The position numbers and the translations under genes were made by a program. Positions 19,373-28,988 of a DNA stretch of 64,000 nucleotides are shown here, piece after piece. The notes below the pieces were generated by a model, which saw only the letters and a list, made by a program, of their open reading frames with translations, was not told the DNA's origin and did no database searches. This DNA is from Paramagnetospirillum marisnigri. GTDB lineage: Bacteria > Pseudomonadota > Alphaproteobacteria > Rhodospirillales > Magnetospirillaceae. Position 1 is the stretch's first letter; each line of letters opens with the position of its first letter. The stretch covers positions 186,001 to 250,000 of the forward strand of contig NZ_LWQT01000066.1 in the NCBI RefSeq assembly GCF_001650715.1, given 5' to 3'.

Positions 19373-19482
19373 CGTCATGGCCGGGCGTGTCCCGGCCATC
19401 CACGCAAATCGGTGGGGGAGGCGCTTGATCCGGTCGCTTCGGGCGGGCGGCATGGATGCCCGGATCAAGTCCGGGCATGACG
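19373..19482. repeat. Intergenic palindromic repeat element (two perfect hairpins)
   Basis: A 110-base element fills most of the gap between the glutamate dehydrogenase gene and gmhA. It starts CGTCATG and ends CATGACG. It contains a hairpin with 9-base arms at 19377-19399 (ATGGCCGGG/CCCGGCCAT) and another at 19456-19478 (ATGCCCGGA/TCCGGGCAT). Elements of this shape (cgtcatggccggg...cccgggcatgacg) are scattered between genes in many alphaproteobacteria and give spurious small ORFs. It could also act as a transcription brake or mRNA stabiliser. Confidence 0.75.
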
Positions 19483-19500
19483 GTATTGGAGGAGCACCCC

Positions 19501-20082
19501 ATGGAATTCGCCAAGTTTCTCGACCAGCAGTTCGCCGAGCACTCCGAAGTTGTCGCCAAGACCTCGGCCGCCGTGCGCGAGCCGTTCCAGAAGCTGGTGG
19601 AAGCCTGCCTGACCAGTCTGGCGGGCGGCGGCAAGATCCTGTTCTTCGGCAATGGCGGCAGCGCCGCCGACGCCCAGCATCTGGCCACCGAACTGGTGAT
19701 CCGCTACCGCTACAACCGCAAGGCCCTGGCCTCCATCGCGCTCACCACCGACACCTCGCTGCTGACCGCCTGCGCCAACGACTTCTCGTTCGAGGAAATC
19801 TTCTCGCGCCAGATCGAGGCCCTGGGCAAGCCCGGCGATGTCGCCATCGGCATCTCCACCTCGGGCAACAGCCCGAATGTGCTGACCGCCCTGGCGGTGG
19901 CCCGTGACATGGGGCTGGTGGCGGCCGGGTTCGGCGGCCGCGACGGCGGCAAGATGGTGGGACTGGCCGACCCGCTGCTGATCGTGCCGTCCAATGTCAC
20001 CGCCCGCATCCAGGAAATGCACATCCTGCTGGGCCATGCCCTGTGCGATCAGGTGGAAGCCAAGGCGGCCCCGAAGGAGTGA
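19501..20082 (+). CDS. gmhA: Phosphoheptose isomerase (sedoheptulose 7-phosphate isomerase, SIS domain)
   Basis: A 193-residue SIS-domain protein. GmhA turns sedoheptulose 7-phosphate into glycero-manno-heptose 7-phosphate, the first step to nucleotide-activated heptoses for lipopolysaccharide or S-layer/flagellar glycans. Signature segments are FFGNGGSAADAQHLATEL (phosphate loop) and ISTSGNSPN, with TTDTSLLTACAND between them. The ATG at 19501 is supported by GGAGGAG upstream; the in-frame extension back to 19456 lies in the repeat element. The later heptose steps may involve the nucleotidyltransferase/kinase at 35931. Confidence 0.92.
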   Translation: MEFAKFLDQQFAEHSEVVAKTSAAVREPFQKLVEACLTSLAGGGKILFFGNGGSAADAQHLATELVIRYRYNRKALASIALTTDTSLLTACANDFSFEEIFSRQIEALGKPGDVAIGISTSGNSPNVLTALAVARDMGLVAAGFGGRDGGKMVGLADPLLIVPSNVTARIQEMHILLGHALCDQVEAKAAPKE

Positions 20083-20153
20083 GGCGGGTTTGCCTCGGGG
20101 GGGGGCTTGTGCTAGAAGTCGCCGGGTCTTGAACGGATAGGCTTGTCACAGGC

Positions 20154-20588
20154 ATGAGTTCCCCCCAAGCCGCGCTGGACGGAAACTCCCATGGCCGCAA
20201 GGTCGAAATGGGGTCGGAACGGTCCTTCGGCATCGTTTTCGCCGTTGTTTTCGCCATTCTCTGCCTGCTGCCGCTGAAATCCGGCGGATCACCCAACTGG
20301 TGGCTGGGAGGCGTCGGCGCCGCCTTTCTGGCGGTCGCCCTCGTCGCTCCCCGTCTGTTGAAGCCGCTGAACAAGGTCTGGTTCCTGTTCGGCCTGCTGC
20401 TGCACAAGATCGTCTCGCCACTGGTGATGGGGCTGCTGTTCTTCGGCACCGTCACTCCCGTCGCCCTGATCATGCGGGCTCTGGGCAAGGACCCGCTGAA
20501 GCTGAAGCACGATCCCGCCGCCGCCAGCTACTGGATCGACCGCCGCCCGCCCGGCCCCGCTCCCGATACCATGCGCCGCCAGTTCTAG
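20154..20588 (+). CDS. SxtJ-family membrane protein
   Basis: A 144-residue protein with three to four hydrophobic segments (FGIVFAVVFAILCLLPL, GGVGAAFLAVALVAP, SPLVMGLLFFGTVTPVALIM). Its size, topology and the C-terminal YWIDRRPPGP match the SxtJ family, named from the saxitoxin cluster but widespread beside carbamoyltransferases. Here it precedes a DUF5989 gene and a carbamoyltransferase, the same trio seen elsewhere. Its biochemical role is not established; a membrane partner or scaffold for the carbamoyltransferase is the simplest idea. A start at the internal MGSERSFG is possible. Confidence 0.8.
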   Translation: MSSPQAALDGNSHGRKVEMGSERSFGIVFAVVFAILCLLPLKSGGSPNWWLGGVGAAFLAVALVAPRLLKPLNKVWFLFGLLLHKIVSPLVMGLLFFGTVTPVALIMRALGKDPLKLKHDPAAASYWIDRRPPGPAPDTMRRQF

Positions 20589-20599
20589 GAGATCGACCC

Positions 20600-20749
20600 G
20601 TGGCCTTCCTCATCGAGCTTTGGCAGTTCCTGCGCGAGCGCAAGAAGTTCTGGCTGTTGCCCATCCTGATCATGATGGTGGTGTTCGGCGGCCTGATCGT
20701 GCTGTCCCAGGGCTCCGCCGTGGCACCCTTCATCTATACCCTGTTCTAG
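20600..20749 (+). CDS. Small DUF5989-family membrane protein (SxtK-like)
   Basis: A 49-residue single-pass membrane peptide. It starts at a GTG (GAGAT seven bases upstream), with an amphipathic opening AFLIELWQFLRERKKFWLLP followed by a hydrophobic helix. The pattern FLxERKKxWLxPI matches the short DUF5989 proteins that sit between SxtJ and carbamoyltransferase genes. It lies 11 bases after sxtJ and 12 before the carbamoyltransferase. Function unknown. It is easy to miss in automatic annotation because of its size and GTG start. Confidence 0.78.
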   Translation: MAFLIELWQFLRERKKFWLLPILIMMVVFGGLIVLSQGSAVAPFIYTLF

Positions 20750-20761
20750 GCGGGCCTGCCC

Positions 20762-22603
20762 TTGCGTATTCTCGGCATCTCGGCCCTCTACCATGACAGC
20801 GCTTGCGCCCTGGTGGTGGATGGAACCGTCGTCGCGGCGGCCCAGGAAGAGCGCTTCAGCCGCAAGAAGCATGATGCCGGGTTTCCCGAGCACGCCATCG
20901 CCTATTGCCTGGCCGAGGCCGGAATCCAACTGAACGACGTGGACCACGTGGTGTTCTACGACAAGCCGTTCCTGAAATTCGAACGGCTGCTGGAGACCTA
21001 TGTCTCCTTCGCGCCCAAGGGCTTCACCTCGTTCAAGGCGGCCATGCCGGTCTGGCTGAAGGAGAAGCTGTTCCAGAAGGACCTGCTGTCTCGGGAACTG
21101 AAACGTTTCGCCAATGACTTCGACTGGCTGAACAAGCTGCTGTTTGCCGAGCACCATCTCAGTCACGCCGCCTCGGCCTTCTTCCCCTCTCCCTTCGAGG
21201 ACGCCGCCGTCCTGACCATGGACGGCGTCGGCGAATGGACCACCACCTCTCTGGCCATGGGATCGGGCAACCGGCTGGAGATTCACAAGGAACTGCACTT
21301 CCCCCATTCCCTGGGGCTGCTGTATTCCGCCTTCACCTACTATACCGGCTTCAAGGTCAATTCCGGCGAATACAAGCTGATGGGCCTCGCCCCCTATGGC
21401 GAGCCCAAATACACAAAGCTGATCCTGGACAATCTGGTCGATCTGAAGGAGGACGGCAGCTTCCGGCTCGACCAGTCCTATTTCGACTATTGCACCGGCC
21501 TGACCATGACCAACGACCGGTTCGCCGCCCTGTTCGGCCAACCGGTGCGCCGGGCCGACAAGGACCAGCTGACCCAGTTCCACATGGACATCGCCGCCTC
21601 CATCCAGGAGGTCACCGAGATCATCGTGTCCAAGCTGTGCCGGGGCATCAAGGCCGAGACCGGGGCGAAAAACCTGTGCCTGGCGGGTGGCGTGGCGCTG
21701 AACTGCGTCGCCAATGGCAAGATCCTGCGCCAGGGCATCTTCGACAATATCTGGATCCAGCCGGCCGCCGGTGACGCCGGTGGCGCGCTGGGCGCCGCCC
21801 TGGCGGGCTATCACCTGTTCAAGGGCCAGCCGCGCCAGGTGGCGGGAAACGGCAAGGATTCCATGAAGGGCTCCTATCTGGGGCCGGTGTTCGAGCAGGC
21901 CGACATCGAGGCGCGCCTGACCCAGGCCGGGGCCAGGTTTTCCGTACTGGGCGAGGACGAGGTCATCGCCGCCACCGCCCAGGCCCTGGCCGATGAAAAG
22001 GCGGTGGGCTGGATGCAGGGCCGCATGGAATTCGGCCCCCGCGCCCTGGGTGGCCGCTCCATCCTGGGCGATCCCCGCTCGCCCTCCATGCAGAAGACCC
22101 TGAACCTCAAGGTCAAGTACCGCGAGAGCTTCCGCCCCTTCGCGCCGTCGGTGCTGCGGGAAGACGTGGCCGAGTGGTTCGATCTGGACGGCGATTCGCC
22201 CTATATGCTGCTGGTGGCCCCGGTGGCGGAAAAGCACCGCCGCGTCATGACCGAGGACGAGAACAAGCTGTTCGGCATCGACAAGCTGAACGTGCCGCGC
22301 TCGAGTTTACCCGCCATCACCCATGTGGACTATTCCGCCCGGGTGCAGACCATCCATGCCGACACCAATCCGCGCTACCACGCGCTGATTTCCGCCTTCA
22401 AGGGCCTCACCGGCTGTGGCGTGGTGGTCAATACCAGCTTCAATGTGCGCGGCGAGCCCATCGTCTGCACACCGGAAGACGCCTTCCGCTGCTTCATGGG
22501 ATCGGAGATCGAGGTCCTCGTGGTGGGCAACTGCTTCCTGAAGAAGGAAGAGCAGGACGAAGGCCTGAAGCTCGACTACAAGAACGCCTTCGAACTGGAT
22601 TAG
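20762..22603 (+). CDS. Carbamoyltransferase (NodU/CmcH/SxtI family)
   Basis: A 613-residue O-carbamoyltransferase. This family forms carbamoyl-adenylate from carbamoyl phosphate and ATP in a Kae1-like N-terminal domain, then carbamoylates a hydroxyl group of a sugar or antibiotic in a YrdC-like C-terminal domain. Family landmarks are LGISALYHDSACAL, EHHLSHAASAFFPSPF, LAGGVALNCVANGKI, and MEFGPRALGGRSILGDPR. The TTG start is chosen because family similarity begins immediately there. With SxtJ and DUF5989 upstream it probably decorates a surface glycan; the acceptor is unknown. It ends 13 bases before the convergent holA gene. Confidence 0.9.
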   Translation: MRILGISALYHDSACALVVDGTVVAAAQEERFSRKKHDAGFPEHAIAYCLAEAGIQLNDVDHVVFYDKPFLKFERLLETYVSFAPKGFTSFKAAMPVWLKEKLFQKDLLSRELKRFANDFDWLNKLLFAEHHLSHAASAFFPSPFEDAAVLTMDGVGEWTTTSLAMGSGNRLEIHKELHFPHSLGLLYSAFTYYTGFKVNSGEYKLMGLAPYGEPKYTKLILDNLVDLKEDGSFRLDQSYFDYCTGLTMTNDRFAALFGQPVRRADKDQLTQFHMDIAASIQEVTEIIVSKLCRGIKAETGAKNLCLAGGVALNCVANGKILRQGIFDNIWIQPAAGDAGGALGAALAGYHLFKGQPRQVAGNGKDSMKGSYLGPVFEQADIEARLTQAGARFSVLGEDEVIAATAQALADEKAVGWMQGRMEFGPRALGGRSILGDPRSPSMQKTLNLKVKYRESFRPFAPSVLREDVAEWFDLDGDSPYMLLVAPVAEKHRRVMTEDENKLFGIDKLNVPRSSLPAITHVDYSARVQTIHADTNPRYHALISAFKGLTGCGVVVNTSFNVRGEPIVCTPEDAFRCFMGSEIEVLVVGNCFLKKEEQDEGLKLDYKNAFELD

Positions 22604-22616
22604 GGCGAGCCGCCCC

Positions 22617-23639
22617 TTATCGCCGCGCCGCGGCGCGGGCGATCATCATCAAGGCCCGCGAAGTGATCTCGGCGGCGGGCATGCCGGTGGTCTTGCAATC
22701 CAGCTCCGCCTCGGTCAGCAGGTCCAGCGCCTTGCCCAGCCGGTCGGCGGGCCAGCGCGAGAGCTGGCGGCGGAAGCGGTCGGCGGCCTTGAAGATCACC
22801 GGCGGCTTCAGCGCCGCCATGGCCTGATCCGGTGTCTTGCCCTGGGCCACCCCCCCGGCGGCCAGGTGCAGGCGCATGAAGTGCCGCGCCACCGAGCGCA
22901 GCATCTGGATGGGCGAGGCGCCTTCCCGCAACAGCCGGTCCAGCACCCGCTGGGCGCCCACGTGGTCGCCATCGGCGGTATCCAGTGCCAGATCGTCCAG
23001 GCCCAGGGCGGCGGTATCGCCGATACAGGCGGTGGCATCGGCCAGGGACACCCGGCCGGGACCGCCCATATACAGCGCCAGCTTGCCCATTTCCGCCCGG
23101 GTCAGGCGGCGGTCGCCGCCGAGATGGTCCACCAGATAGGCCATGGCGTCGGGGTCGGCGGTCAGCCCGGCGGTCTTCAACTCGTCCTGGATCACCCCGG
23201 CCAGCGAGCCGCCCTCGTCGCCGTAGCAGGCCAGGGCCGCCGCGTTGTCGGCGCCCTCGAAAAGCTTGCGCAAGCTGGAGCGCGGCCCCAACTCGCCGCC
23301 TTCCACCACCACCAGGGCATCACCCAGGGGATTGGCCAGGAAGGAGGATAGCACCGAGGTCTGGCCGTCACCGGCATCGCGCAGCACCACCACCCGGCGG
23401 CCACCGCCGAAGGCCATGGCGGCGGCTTCGTCGGACAGGCGCGACGGTGTTTCCTTCAGGGAGGCCGGGGTCAGTTCGGTGACGCGGAAGGGATCGGACA
23501 GGTCAGGGACCACCCCCTTCATCAGGCGCTGGACCCGCTCATTGACCAGTCCCAGATCGGGGCCGAACACTAGAACCGCCCTCGCCGCCGCGTCGGGCGA
23601 CTTCAGGAAGGCCTCGATGCGGGCACCGGAAAGCTTCAA
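22617..23639 (-). CDS. holA: DNA polymerase III delta subunit
   Basis: A 340-residue clamp-loader subunit that opens the beta sliding clamp during replication. The N-terminal region [16 protein letters not shown] followed by VLVFGPDLGLV is typical of alphaproteobacterial HolA, and the length is normal. Later segments VVLRDAGDG, LGGDRRLTRAEMGKLALY and GASPIQMLRSVARHF are family-like. It is last in a minus-strand block with lptE (overlap of 4 bases) and leuS, a conserved order in alphaproteobacteria. Confidence 0.92.
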   Translation of the reverse strand: MKLSGARIEAFLKSPDAAARAVLVFGPDLGLVNERVQRLMKGVVPDLSDPFRVTELTPASLKETPSRLSDEAAAMAFGGGRRVVVLRDAGDGQTSVLSSFLANPLGDALVVVEGGELGPRSSLRKLFEGADNAAALACYGDEGGSLAGVIQDELKTAGLTADPDAMAYLVDHLGGDRRLTRAEMGKLALYMGGPGRVSLADATACIGDTAALGLDDLALDTADGDHVGAQRVLDRLLREGASPIQMLRSVARHFMRLHLAAGGVAQGKTPDQAMAALKPPVIFKAADRFRRQLSRWPADRLGKALDLLTEAELDCKTTGMPAAEITSRALMMIARAAARR

Positions 23640-24226
23640 GGCCGCGCCGCCGGAGCCCCGGGCCGAACATAGGGCTTGATTTCGTCGGATTGGAGCCGCT
23701 GGAACCGGGGGTCCTTGGGATTGGCCCGATAGGCGGCAATGGCGACCGCCACCTGGCTGCGGATATCGTCGGCGAGTTGAGCCACCGCCCGTTCCTCGGC
23801 GTCGCGCTCCATGGCGACGCTGGCATAGCGCGGCCCCAGATAATCGAAATAGACCACGGTCTTGACTTGGCCACTCGCGAGGCTGACACCGTCGCCGCTC
23901 AAACTGATGGACGCATTCATGGTCAGGCTGCCCAGGGTGGCGAAGGAATCCCGCCGGTAGCCCATGTCCGATGCCGAGGAGGTCACATCGACGGCCAGAT
24001 TGAAGCGGGGCGCTCCCGGCTCCCCCTGGGGAGTCAGCCGCTGGACCAGGGCGTTGCGCAACTGCTGTCCCAGGCGATCCTTGATGGGCTGGATGCGGAT
24101 CTGCGCCAGATCGGCCGATACCGGCGAATCGGCGTCGCCTCTCTTGCCATATATGGGGCTGAAGCCGCAGCCCACGGGCCCCAGCGCCAGCAAAGCGATG
24201 ACGAAAGCGACTCTAGACCACCACAT
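23636..24226 (-). CDS. lptE: LPS-assembly lipoprotein LptE
   Basis: A 196-residue outer-membrane lipoprotein that plugs the LptD barrel and helps place lipopolysaccharide on the cell surface. The signal peptide ends in LGPVGC (lipidated Cys20), followed by GFSPIYG, a common start of mature alphaproteobacterial LptE. The position between leuS and holA is the usual one for this gene. It overlaps leuS by 14 bases and holA by 4. The family is weakly conserved, so the call rests mainly on signal peptide, length and context. Confidence 0.88.
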   Translation of the reverse strand: MWWSRVAFVIALLALGPVGCGFSPIYGKRGDADSPVSADLAQIRIQPIKDRLGQQLRNALVQRLTPQGEPGAPRFNLAVDVTSSASDMGYRRDSFATLGSLTMNASISLSGDGVSLASGQVKTVVYFDYLGPRYASVAMERDAEERAVAQLADDIRSQVAVAIAAYRANPKDPRFQRLQSDEIKPYVRPGAPAARP

Positions 24227-26789
24227 TGACGATCCGATTGGGCACGACCACCACCTTGCGCGGCAGCTTCCCCGACATTGCCGAAATCACCTGGGGATGC
24301 GCAAGCGCCGTCTGCTCCGCCAGACCGGAATCAGCATCCTTGGGCAGCTCGATTGTGGCGCGCAGCTTGCCATTGACCTGCACCGCCAGGGTGACTGAAT
24401 CCTCCACCAGCAGCGCGGGTTCCGCCACCGGCCAGGCCTGCTCGACCAGCAATCCGTCGCCGCCCAGTTCGGCCCACATCTCCTCGGCCAGATGCGGCAT
24501 CATGGGACCGATCAGCCGGGCCGCCGCCTCCAGTCCCTCGCGCAGCACCCAGGCGCCGCCCTTGGCGCCCACCGGGATTTCCGCCAGACCATTGGTCATC
24601 TCGCGGATACGGGCCACCGCCTTGTTGAAGTGGAAGCGCTCCAGGTCCTCGCCCACCTGGGCGATGGTCTTGTGCACCAGGCGCCGCGCCTTCAGTGCCT
24701 CGTCCCCCAGTTCCGGCATGGCCGCGCCTCGGGGCGGCAGCTCGGCCAGGATGGTCATGCGCCACAGCCGGTTGACATAGCGCCAGGCTCCGTCGATGCC
24801 GGATTCGGTCCAGTCCAGGTCACGTTCGGGCGGGCTGTCCGACAGCATGAACAGCCTGGCGGTATCGGCGCCGTAACCATCGATGATGCCGGCCGGGTCC
24901 ACCACGTTCTTCTTGGACTTGCTCATCTTCTCCGAGCGGCCGCCGGTGACCGGGGCGCCGGTCTCGGCATGGATCAGGGAGCCGCCGGGGCCGGGAGCGA
25001 CCTCGGTGGGATACAGCCACTGGCCATCGGCCGACTTGTAGGTCTCGTGGCAGATCATGCCCTGGGTCAGCAGTCCGGCGAAGGGCTCCTTGACCCCGAG
25101 ATAGCCGCAATCCTTCAAAGCGCGGGTGAAGAAGCGGGAATAGAGCAGATGCAGCACCGCATGCTCGATGCCGCCGATATACTGGTCCACCGACATCCAG
25201 TAATCCGCTGCCGCCCGGTCGAAGGCCACGTCGGCGCGGTCGGGCGAGGTGTAGCGGGCGAAATACCAGCTGGACTCGAAGAAGGTGTCGAAAGTGTCGG
25301 TCTCGCGCCGGGCGGGCTTGCCGCAGCACGGACAGTTCACCAGCTTCCAGGTGGGGTGATGGTCCAGCGGATTGCCCGGCCGGTCGAAGGTGACGTCCTC
25401 GGGCAGCCGCACCGGCAGGTCGGCCTCTGGCACCGGCACCACGCCGCAGGATTCGCAATGGATCACCGGGATGGGGCAGCCCCAATAGCGCTGGCGCGAC
25501 ACGCCCCAATCGCGCAGGCGGAAATTAACCGTGCGCTCGCCGCGCTTGGTCTCCTCGATGCGGCGAATGGCCTCGGCCTTGGCCGCCTCCACGCTCAACC
25601 CGTCGAGGAAACGGGAATTGATGGCGGTGCCGTCGCCGGTATAGGCCTCGCCCCGGGCAATGGCGGCAACCACCCCATCCTTGTCCGCGGCGGGCTCCAC
25701 CACCTGAGTATAGCCCAGGCCATATTTGTTGGCGAAATCCAGGTCGCGCTGGTCATGGGCGGGACAGCCGAAAATGGCGCCCGAGCCGTAATCCATCAGC
25801 ACGAAATTGGCCACATAAACCGGCAGGGTCCAGGCGGGGTCGAAGGGATGCACCGCCCGCAGGCCGGTGTCGAGGCCCTTCTTCTCGGCGGTCTCGATGG
25901 CCGCTTCCGAGGTGCCCATGCGGTTGCACTCGGCGACGAACTCGGCCAGTTCCGCATTGGACGCCGCCAGTTCGGCGGCCAGGGGATGGTTGGCGGCGAT
26001 GGCGATGAATTTGGCGCCGAACAGGGTGTCGGGCCGGGTAGTGAAGATTTCCAGCCGGTCGGAGCGGCCCGCGAGATCGAACATCAGCCGCGCCCCTTCC
26101 GAGCGGCCGATCCAGTTCTCCTGCATCAGGCGGACGCGTTCGGGCCAGCGTTCCAGGGTGGCGAGGCTGTCGAGCAGGTCCTGGGCATAGGCGGTGATCT
26201 TGAGGAACCACTGCGACAGCAGCCGCTTTTCCACCAGGGCGCCCGAGCGCCAGCCGCGCCCGTCGATCACCTGCTCGTTGGCGAGAACCGTGTTCTCCTC
26301 CGGATCCCAGTTGACCCAGGATTCCTTGCGATAGACCAGCCCGGCCTTGAGGAAGTCCAGGAACATCTTCTGTTCATGGCGGTAGTATTCGGGTTCGCAG
26401 GTGGCGACCTCGCGCCGCCAGTCATAGGACAGGCCCATGGACTTGAGCTGCTCGCGCATGGCGGCGATGTTCTCGCGCGTCCATTTGGCGGGATGGACCT
26501 TGTTCTGGATGGCGGCGTTCTCGGCGGGCAGGCCGAAGGCGTCCCAGCCCATGGGATGCAGGACGTTGAAGCCCTTGGCCCGCTTGTAGCGCGCCACCAC
26601 GTCGCCCAGGGTGTAGTTGCGCACATGCCCCATATGGATGCGTCCCGATGGATAGGGAAACATCTCGAGCACATAATATTTGGGGCAGTAGGGATCCTCG
26701 CTCACCTCGAAGCAACGGCGCTCGTCCCAGACGTGCTGCCATTTGGCCTCGGTTTCCTTGACATTATACCGTTCGTCGGCGCGCGACAT
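24213..26789 (-). CDS. leuS: Leucyl-tRNA synthetase
   Basis: An 858-residue class I aminoacyl-tRNA synthetase that charges tRNA-Leu. It has the HIGH-type motif HMGH in [19 protein letters not shown], the KMSKSKKN loop near residue 620, the zinc-binding segment with NCPCCGKPA, and the CP1 editing domain ([11 protein letters not shown]). The length is normal for bacterial LeuRS. It is the second gene of the minus-strand block, 51 bases after the DUF3576 gene. Confidence 0.97.
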   Translation of the reverse strand: MSRADERYNVKETEAKWQHVWDERRCFEVSEDPYCPKYYVLEMFPYPSGRIHMGHVRNYTLGDVVARYKRAKGFNVLHPMGWDAFGLPAENAAIQNKVHPAKWTRENIAAMREQLKSMGLSYDWRREVATCEPEYYRHEQKMFLDFLKAGLVYRKESWVNWDPEENTVLANEQVIDGRGWRSGALVEKRLLSQWFLKITAYAQDLLDSLATLERWPERVRLMQENWIGRSEGARLMFDLAGRSDRLEIFTTRPDTLFGAKFIAIAANHPLAAELAASNAELAEFVAECNRMGTSEAAIETAEKKGLDTGLRAVHPFDPAWTLPVYVANFVLMDYGSGAIFGCPAHDQRDLDFANKYGLGYTQVVEPAADKDGVVAAIARGEAYTGDGTAINSRFLDGLSVEAAKAEAIRRIEETKRGERTVNFRLRDWGVSRQRYWGCPIPVIHCESCGVVPVPEADLPVRLPEDVTFDRPGNPLDHHPTWKLVNCPCCGKPARRETDTFDTFFESSWYFARYTSPDRADVAFDRAAADYWMSVDQYIGGIEHAVLHLLYSRFFTRALKDCGYLGVKEPFAGLLTQGMICHETYKSADGQWLYPTEVAPGPGGSLIHAETGAPVTGGRSEKMSKSKKNVVDPAGIIDGYGADTARLFMLSDSPPERDLDWTESGIDGAWRYVNRLWRMTILAELPPRGAAMPELGDEALKARRLVHKTIAQVGEDLERFHFNKAVARIREMTNGLAEIPVGAKGGAWVLREGLEAAARLIGPMMPHLAEEMWAELGGDGLLVEQAWPVAEPALLVEDSVTLAVQVNGKLRATIELPKDADSGLAEQTALAHPQVISAMSGKLPRKVVVVPNRIVNVVV

Positions 26790-26840
26790 GTCGTCGTCCG
26801 TTGCTGATGGTGCCAGAAATCAAAAAGACGGCCGCCGCCG

Positions 26841-27371
26841 CTATTCGGTGGAGACGATGCGCAGCTGGCGGGCCCGGGTCAGGATGGAGTTTTCCAGATC
26901 GCTGGCCATGCGGGGATCGACCTTCACATCGACCCAGTTGCCCATGGAATCGCGGGCCTGCTTGAACAGCGACACCTTGACCCCATCGGCGCGCAGAGTG
27001 CGGTCGAGGATGAAGACATTGACCTTGTAGCGCTCGTTGGGCGTCTCGGGCAGCTGGTACCAGTCGCTGATGATGGTGCCGCCGAAGGCGTCCGCCGTGG
27101 TGATGGGCATGAACGAGATGGTGTCCAGCGAGGCCCGCCACAGGAAGGCATTGACACCGATGCCGCCGCCTTCGCCCTCTTGCTTGGACTTGCCGAACAA
27201 CCCCTCGGGGCCGAACACGGTCTCGCGCTTCTCATTGGACATGCGCGGAGCATTCTGTCCCTTTTCATAGGTGGGGTAGACCGCCTCTGACTTATCGCAG
27301 GCGGACAGGACCACGGCACCGATGAAAGCGGCGACCACGGCAACGGCTCCCGCAAGGTTTTTCCTCATCAT
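26841..27371 (-). CDS. DUF3576 lipoprotein
   Basis: A 176-residue predicted lipoprotein: a hydrophobic signal peptide ends in VLSAC (Cys25). The mature part matches the DUF3576 family of alphaproteobacteria (GIGVNAFLWRASLDTISFMP, DAFGGTIISDWYQ). Function is unknown; its constant position before leuS and lptE suggests a tie to envelope assembly, by context only. The ribosome site GAAGAGA precedes ATGATG. It is divergent from the porin gene. Confidence 0.85.
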   Translation of the reverse strand: MMRKNLAGAVAVVAAFIGAVVLSACDKSEAVYPTYEKGQNAPRMSNEKRETVFGPEGLFGKSKQEGEGGGIGVNAFLWRASLDTISFMPITTADAFGGTIISDWYQLPETPNERYKVNVFILDRTLRADGVKVSLFKQARDSMGNWVDVKVDPRMASDLENSILTRARQLRIVSTE

Positions 27372-27680
27372 GTCTCTTCTTCATCCCGCCGCCCTCCTCA
27401 TCGAAGGCACGGCCTGTTGACAGTGCAGCGGCCCGCGTGGACGGCCCTGCCGAACCCGGCCCCGCGAGAATGCAACGAGAGCCGCCCCGGCGGCAAGCAA
27501 GAAAGCCCCCACCGCCCGATGTGTTGCCATCATGCCACAGTGCGCGCCTTTCGACACAGACGCCGCCCGGTGCGCTTGATCTTTGCCGGGGGCTATGGCG
27601 ATATGGCCTTCGTTCGTTCATTTGGATAGCGGGTGCGGCCATTGGGGGTCGGTATCCGGAAGCCAAAGAGAGGAGATACC
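27372..27680. other. 309-base divergent intergenic region (DUF3576 / porin promoters)
   Basis: The gap must hold promoters for the minus-strand DUF3576-leuS operon and for the highly expressed-looking porin. A TTGACA box stands at 27416-27421 and a TTGATC at 27577, but neither has a convincing -10 partner, so no promoter is assigned. The porin ribosome site (GAGGAG, 27670-27675) is strong. No RNA gene, repeat or reading frame was recognised here. Confidence 0.5.
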
Positions 27681-28988
27681 ATGAAGAAGATTCTGTTCGC
27701 CAGCACCGCTCTGGTGGCCGCCAGCATGATGCATGCCGGTGCCGCCGAAGCCGCTGAGAAGATCAAGTTGAATGTTGGCGGCTACAGCAAGTGGTGGGTC
27801 GTCGGCGTTTGGCAGTCCGACGCCTTCCAGACCGCCTCGACCACTGGCGGCATCCTGAACAACAACCTGGGCGCCGCCGGCTCCAGCGGCACCGCGACCA
27901 ACGGTTCGGGCCAGCGCTCCAATTTCGACGTCAAGGGCGACAACGAGATTTGGTTCTCGGGCTCGACCAAGCTGGACAACGGCCTGACCGTCGGCGTGCA
28001 GATCAACCTGGAAGCCGGTGGCCACTCCGACCACACCACCGACACCATCGACCAGAGCTTCGCCTGGATCGAAGGCGGCTTCGGTAAGGTCATCCTGGGC
28101 ACCCACTCCAACGGCACCGCCCTGACCCACGTCCAGGCCCCCGACGCCGCCAACGGCAGCATCGGTGGCTCCATGATGGGCAACAACTTCGCCGTGGCGA
28201 AGCCGACCTCGGTCATGGGCATGAACCAGATCGTCGGTTACAGCGGCTCGACCAACACCACCGCTTTCATCGCCGACGACCGCGCCGAAAAGATCACCTA
28301 TGTGGCTCCCAGCTTCTACGGTCTGACCGTCGGCGCCAGCTACATCCCGAACGTGGCCCGTCAGGACGTCCGTACCACTCAGCTGTCGCAGGCTGACGCT
28401 TGGGGCGGTACCGCTCTGTATGCCAACACCTTCGGCCCCGTGGGCGTGAAGGCCTCGGCCGGTTACGTCTACGTCGATCTGTCCTCGGCCGGTCAGACCC
28501 TGGGCCTCGACTCGTTCTCTGCCCAGATGTACGGCGCCCAGTTGTCCTATGCCGGCTTCACCCTGGGCGGCTCCATCCAGATGGCCACCCAGAACAACAC
28601 CGGCCCGCAGGCCACTCTGACCAACTCGGTGATGTCCACCACCGGAGCCAACACCTCGGTCAACCTGTCGGCCGTCAAGGGCGGCGGTCAGCTCGACTTC
28701 GGCGGCACCGCCTTCGACGTGTCGTTGATGTACGCTTCCGGTCCGTATGCCGTCAGCTTCGGCTACTATCGTTCCGAAGTTAAGGGCCTGCTGGCCAACA
28801 GCGGCAACGACGTGATCGAGTTCTACCAGGCTTCGGGCAAGTACAATCTCGGCCCGGGCGTGGACGTGCTGGCCACTCTCGGCTATGCCAACTACAAGGA
28901 CGAGCGTAAGGGCACCATGGGTGTCTCCGACGCCGCCTACGAGAACAGCGGCTTTGCCGCCATGACCGGTCTGTCGCTGGCCTTCTAA
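27681..28988 (+). CDS. Outer-membrane general porin (Gram-negative type)
   Basis: A 435-residue beta-barrel porin. A signal peptide (MKKILFASTALVAASMMHAG, cut after AEA) is followed by alternating strands such as VGGYSKWWVVGVWQ and VGVQINLEAGG, and by the loop-3 region FAWIEGGFGKVILG typical of porins. The protein ends in phenylalanine (SLAF), the signal used by the BAM machine. Codon use is strongly biased to abundant codons (GGC, ACC, AAC), suggesting high expression. A strong terminator follows directly. Its last 62 codons are duplicated at 31714. Confidence 0.9.
   Translation: MKKILFASTALVAASMMHAGAAEAAEKIKLNVGGYSKWWVVGVWQSDAFQTASTTGGILNNNLGAAGSSGTATNGSGQRSNFDVKGDNEIWFSGSTKLDNGLTVGVQINLEAGGHSDHTTDTIDQSFAWIEGGFGKVILGTHSNGTALTHVQAPDAANGSIGGSMMGNNFAVAKPTSVMGMNQIVGYSGSTNTTAFIADDRAEKITYVAPSFYGLTVGASYIPNVARQDVRTTQLSQADAWGGTALYANTFGPVGVKASAGYVYVDLSSAGQTLGLDSFSAQMYGAQLSYAGFTLGGSIQMATQNNTGPQATLTNSVMSTTGANTSVNLSAVKGGGQLDFGGTAFDVSLMYASGPYAVSFGYYRSEVKGLLANSGNDVIEFYQASGKYNLGPGVDVLATLGYANYKDERKGTMGVSDAAYENSGFAAMTGLSLAF

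Noticed and set aside
27416..27450. TTGACA box before the porin as a sigma-70 promoter
   Set aside because: No acceptable -10 box at 16-18 bases, and it is more than 250 bases from the porin start.
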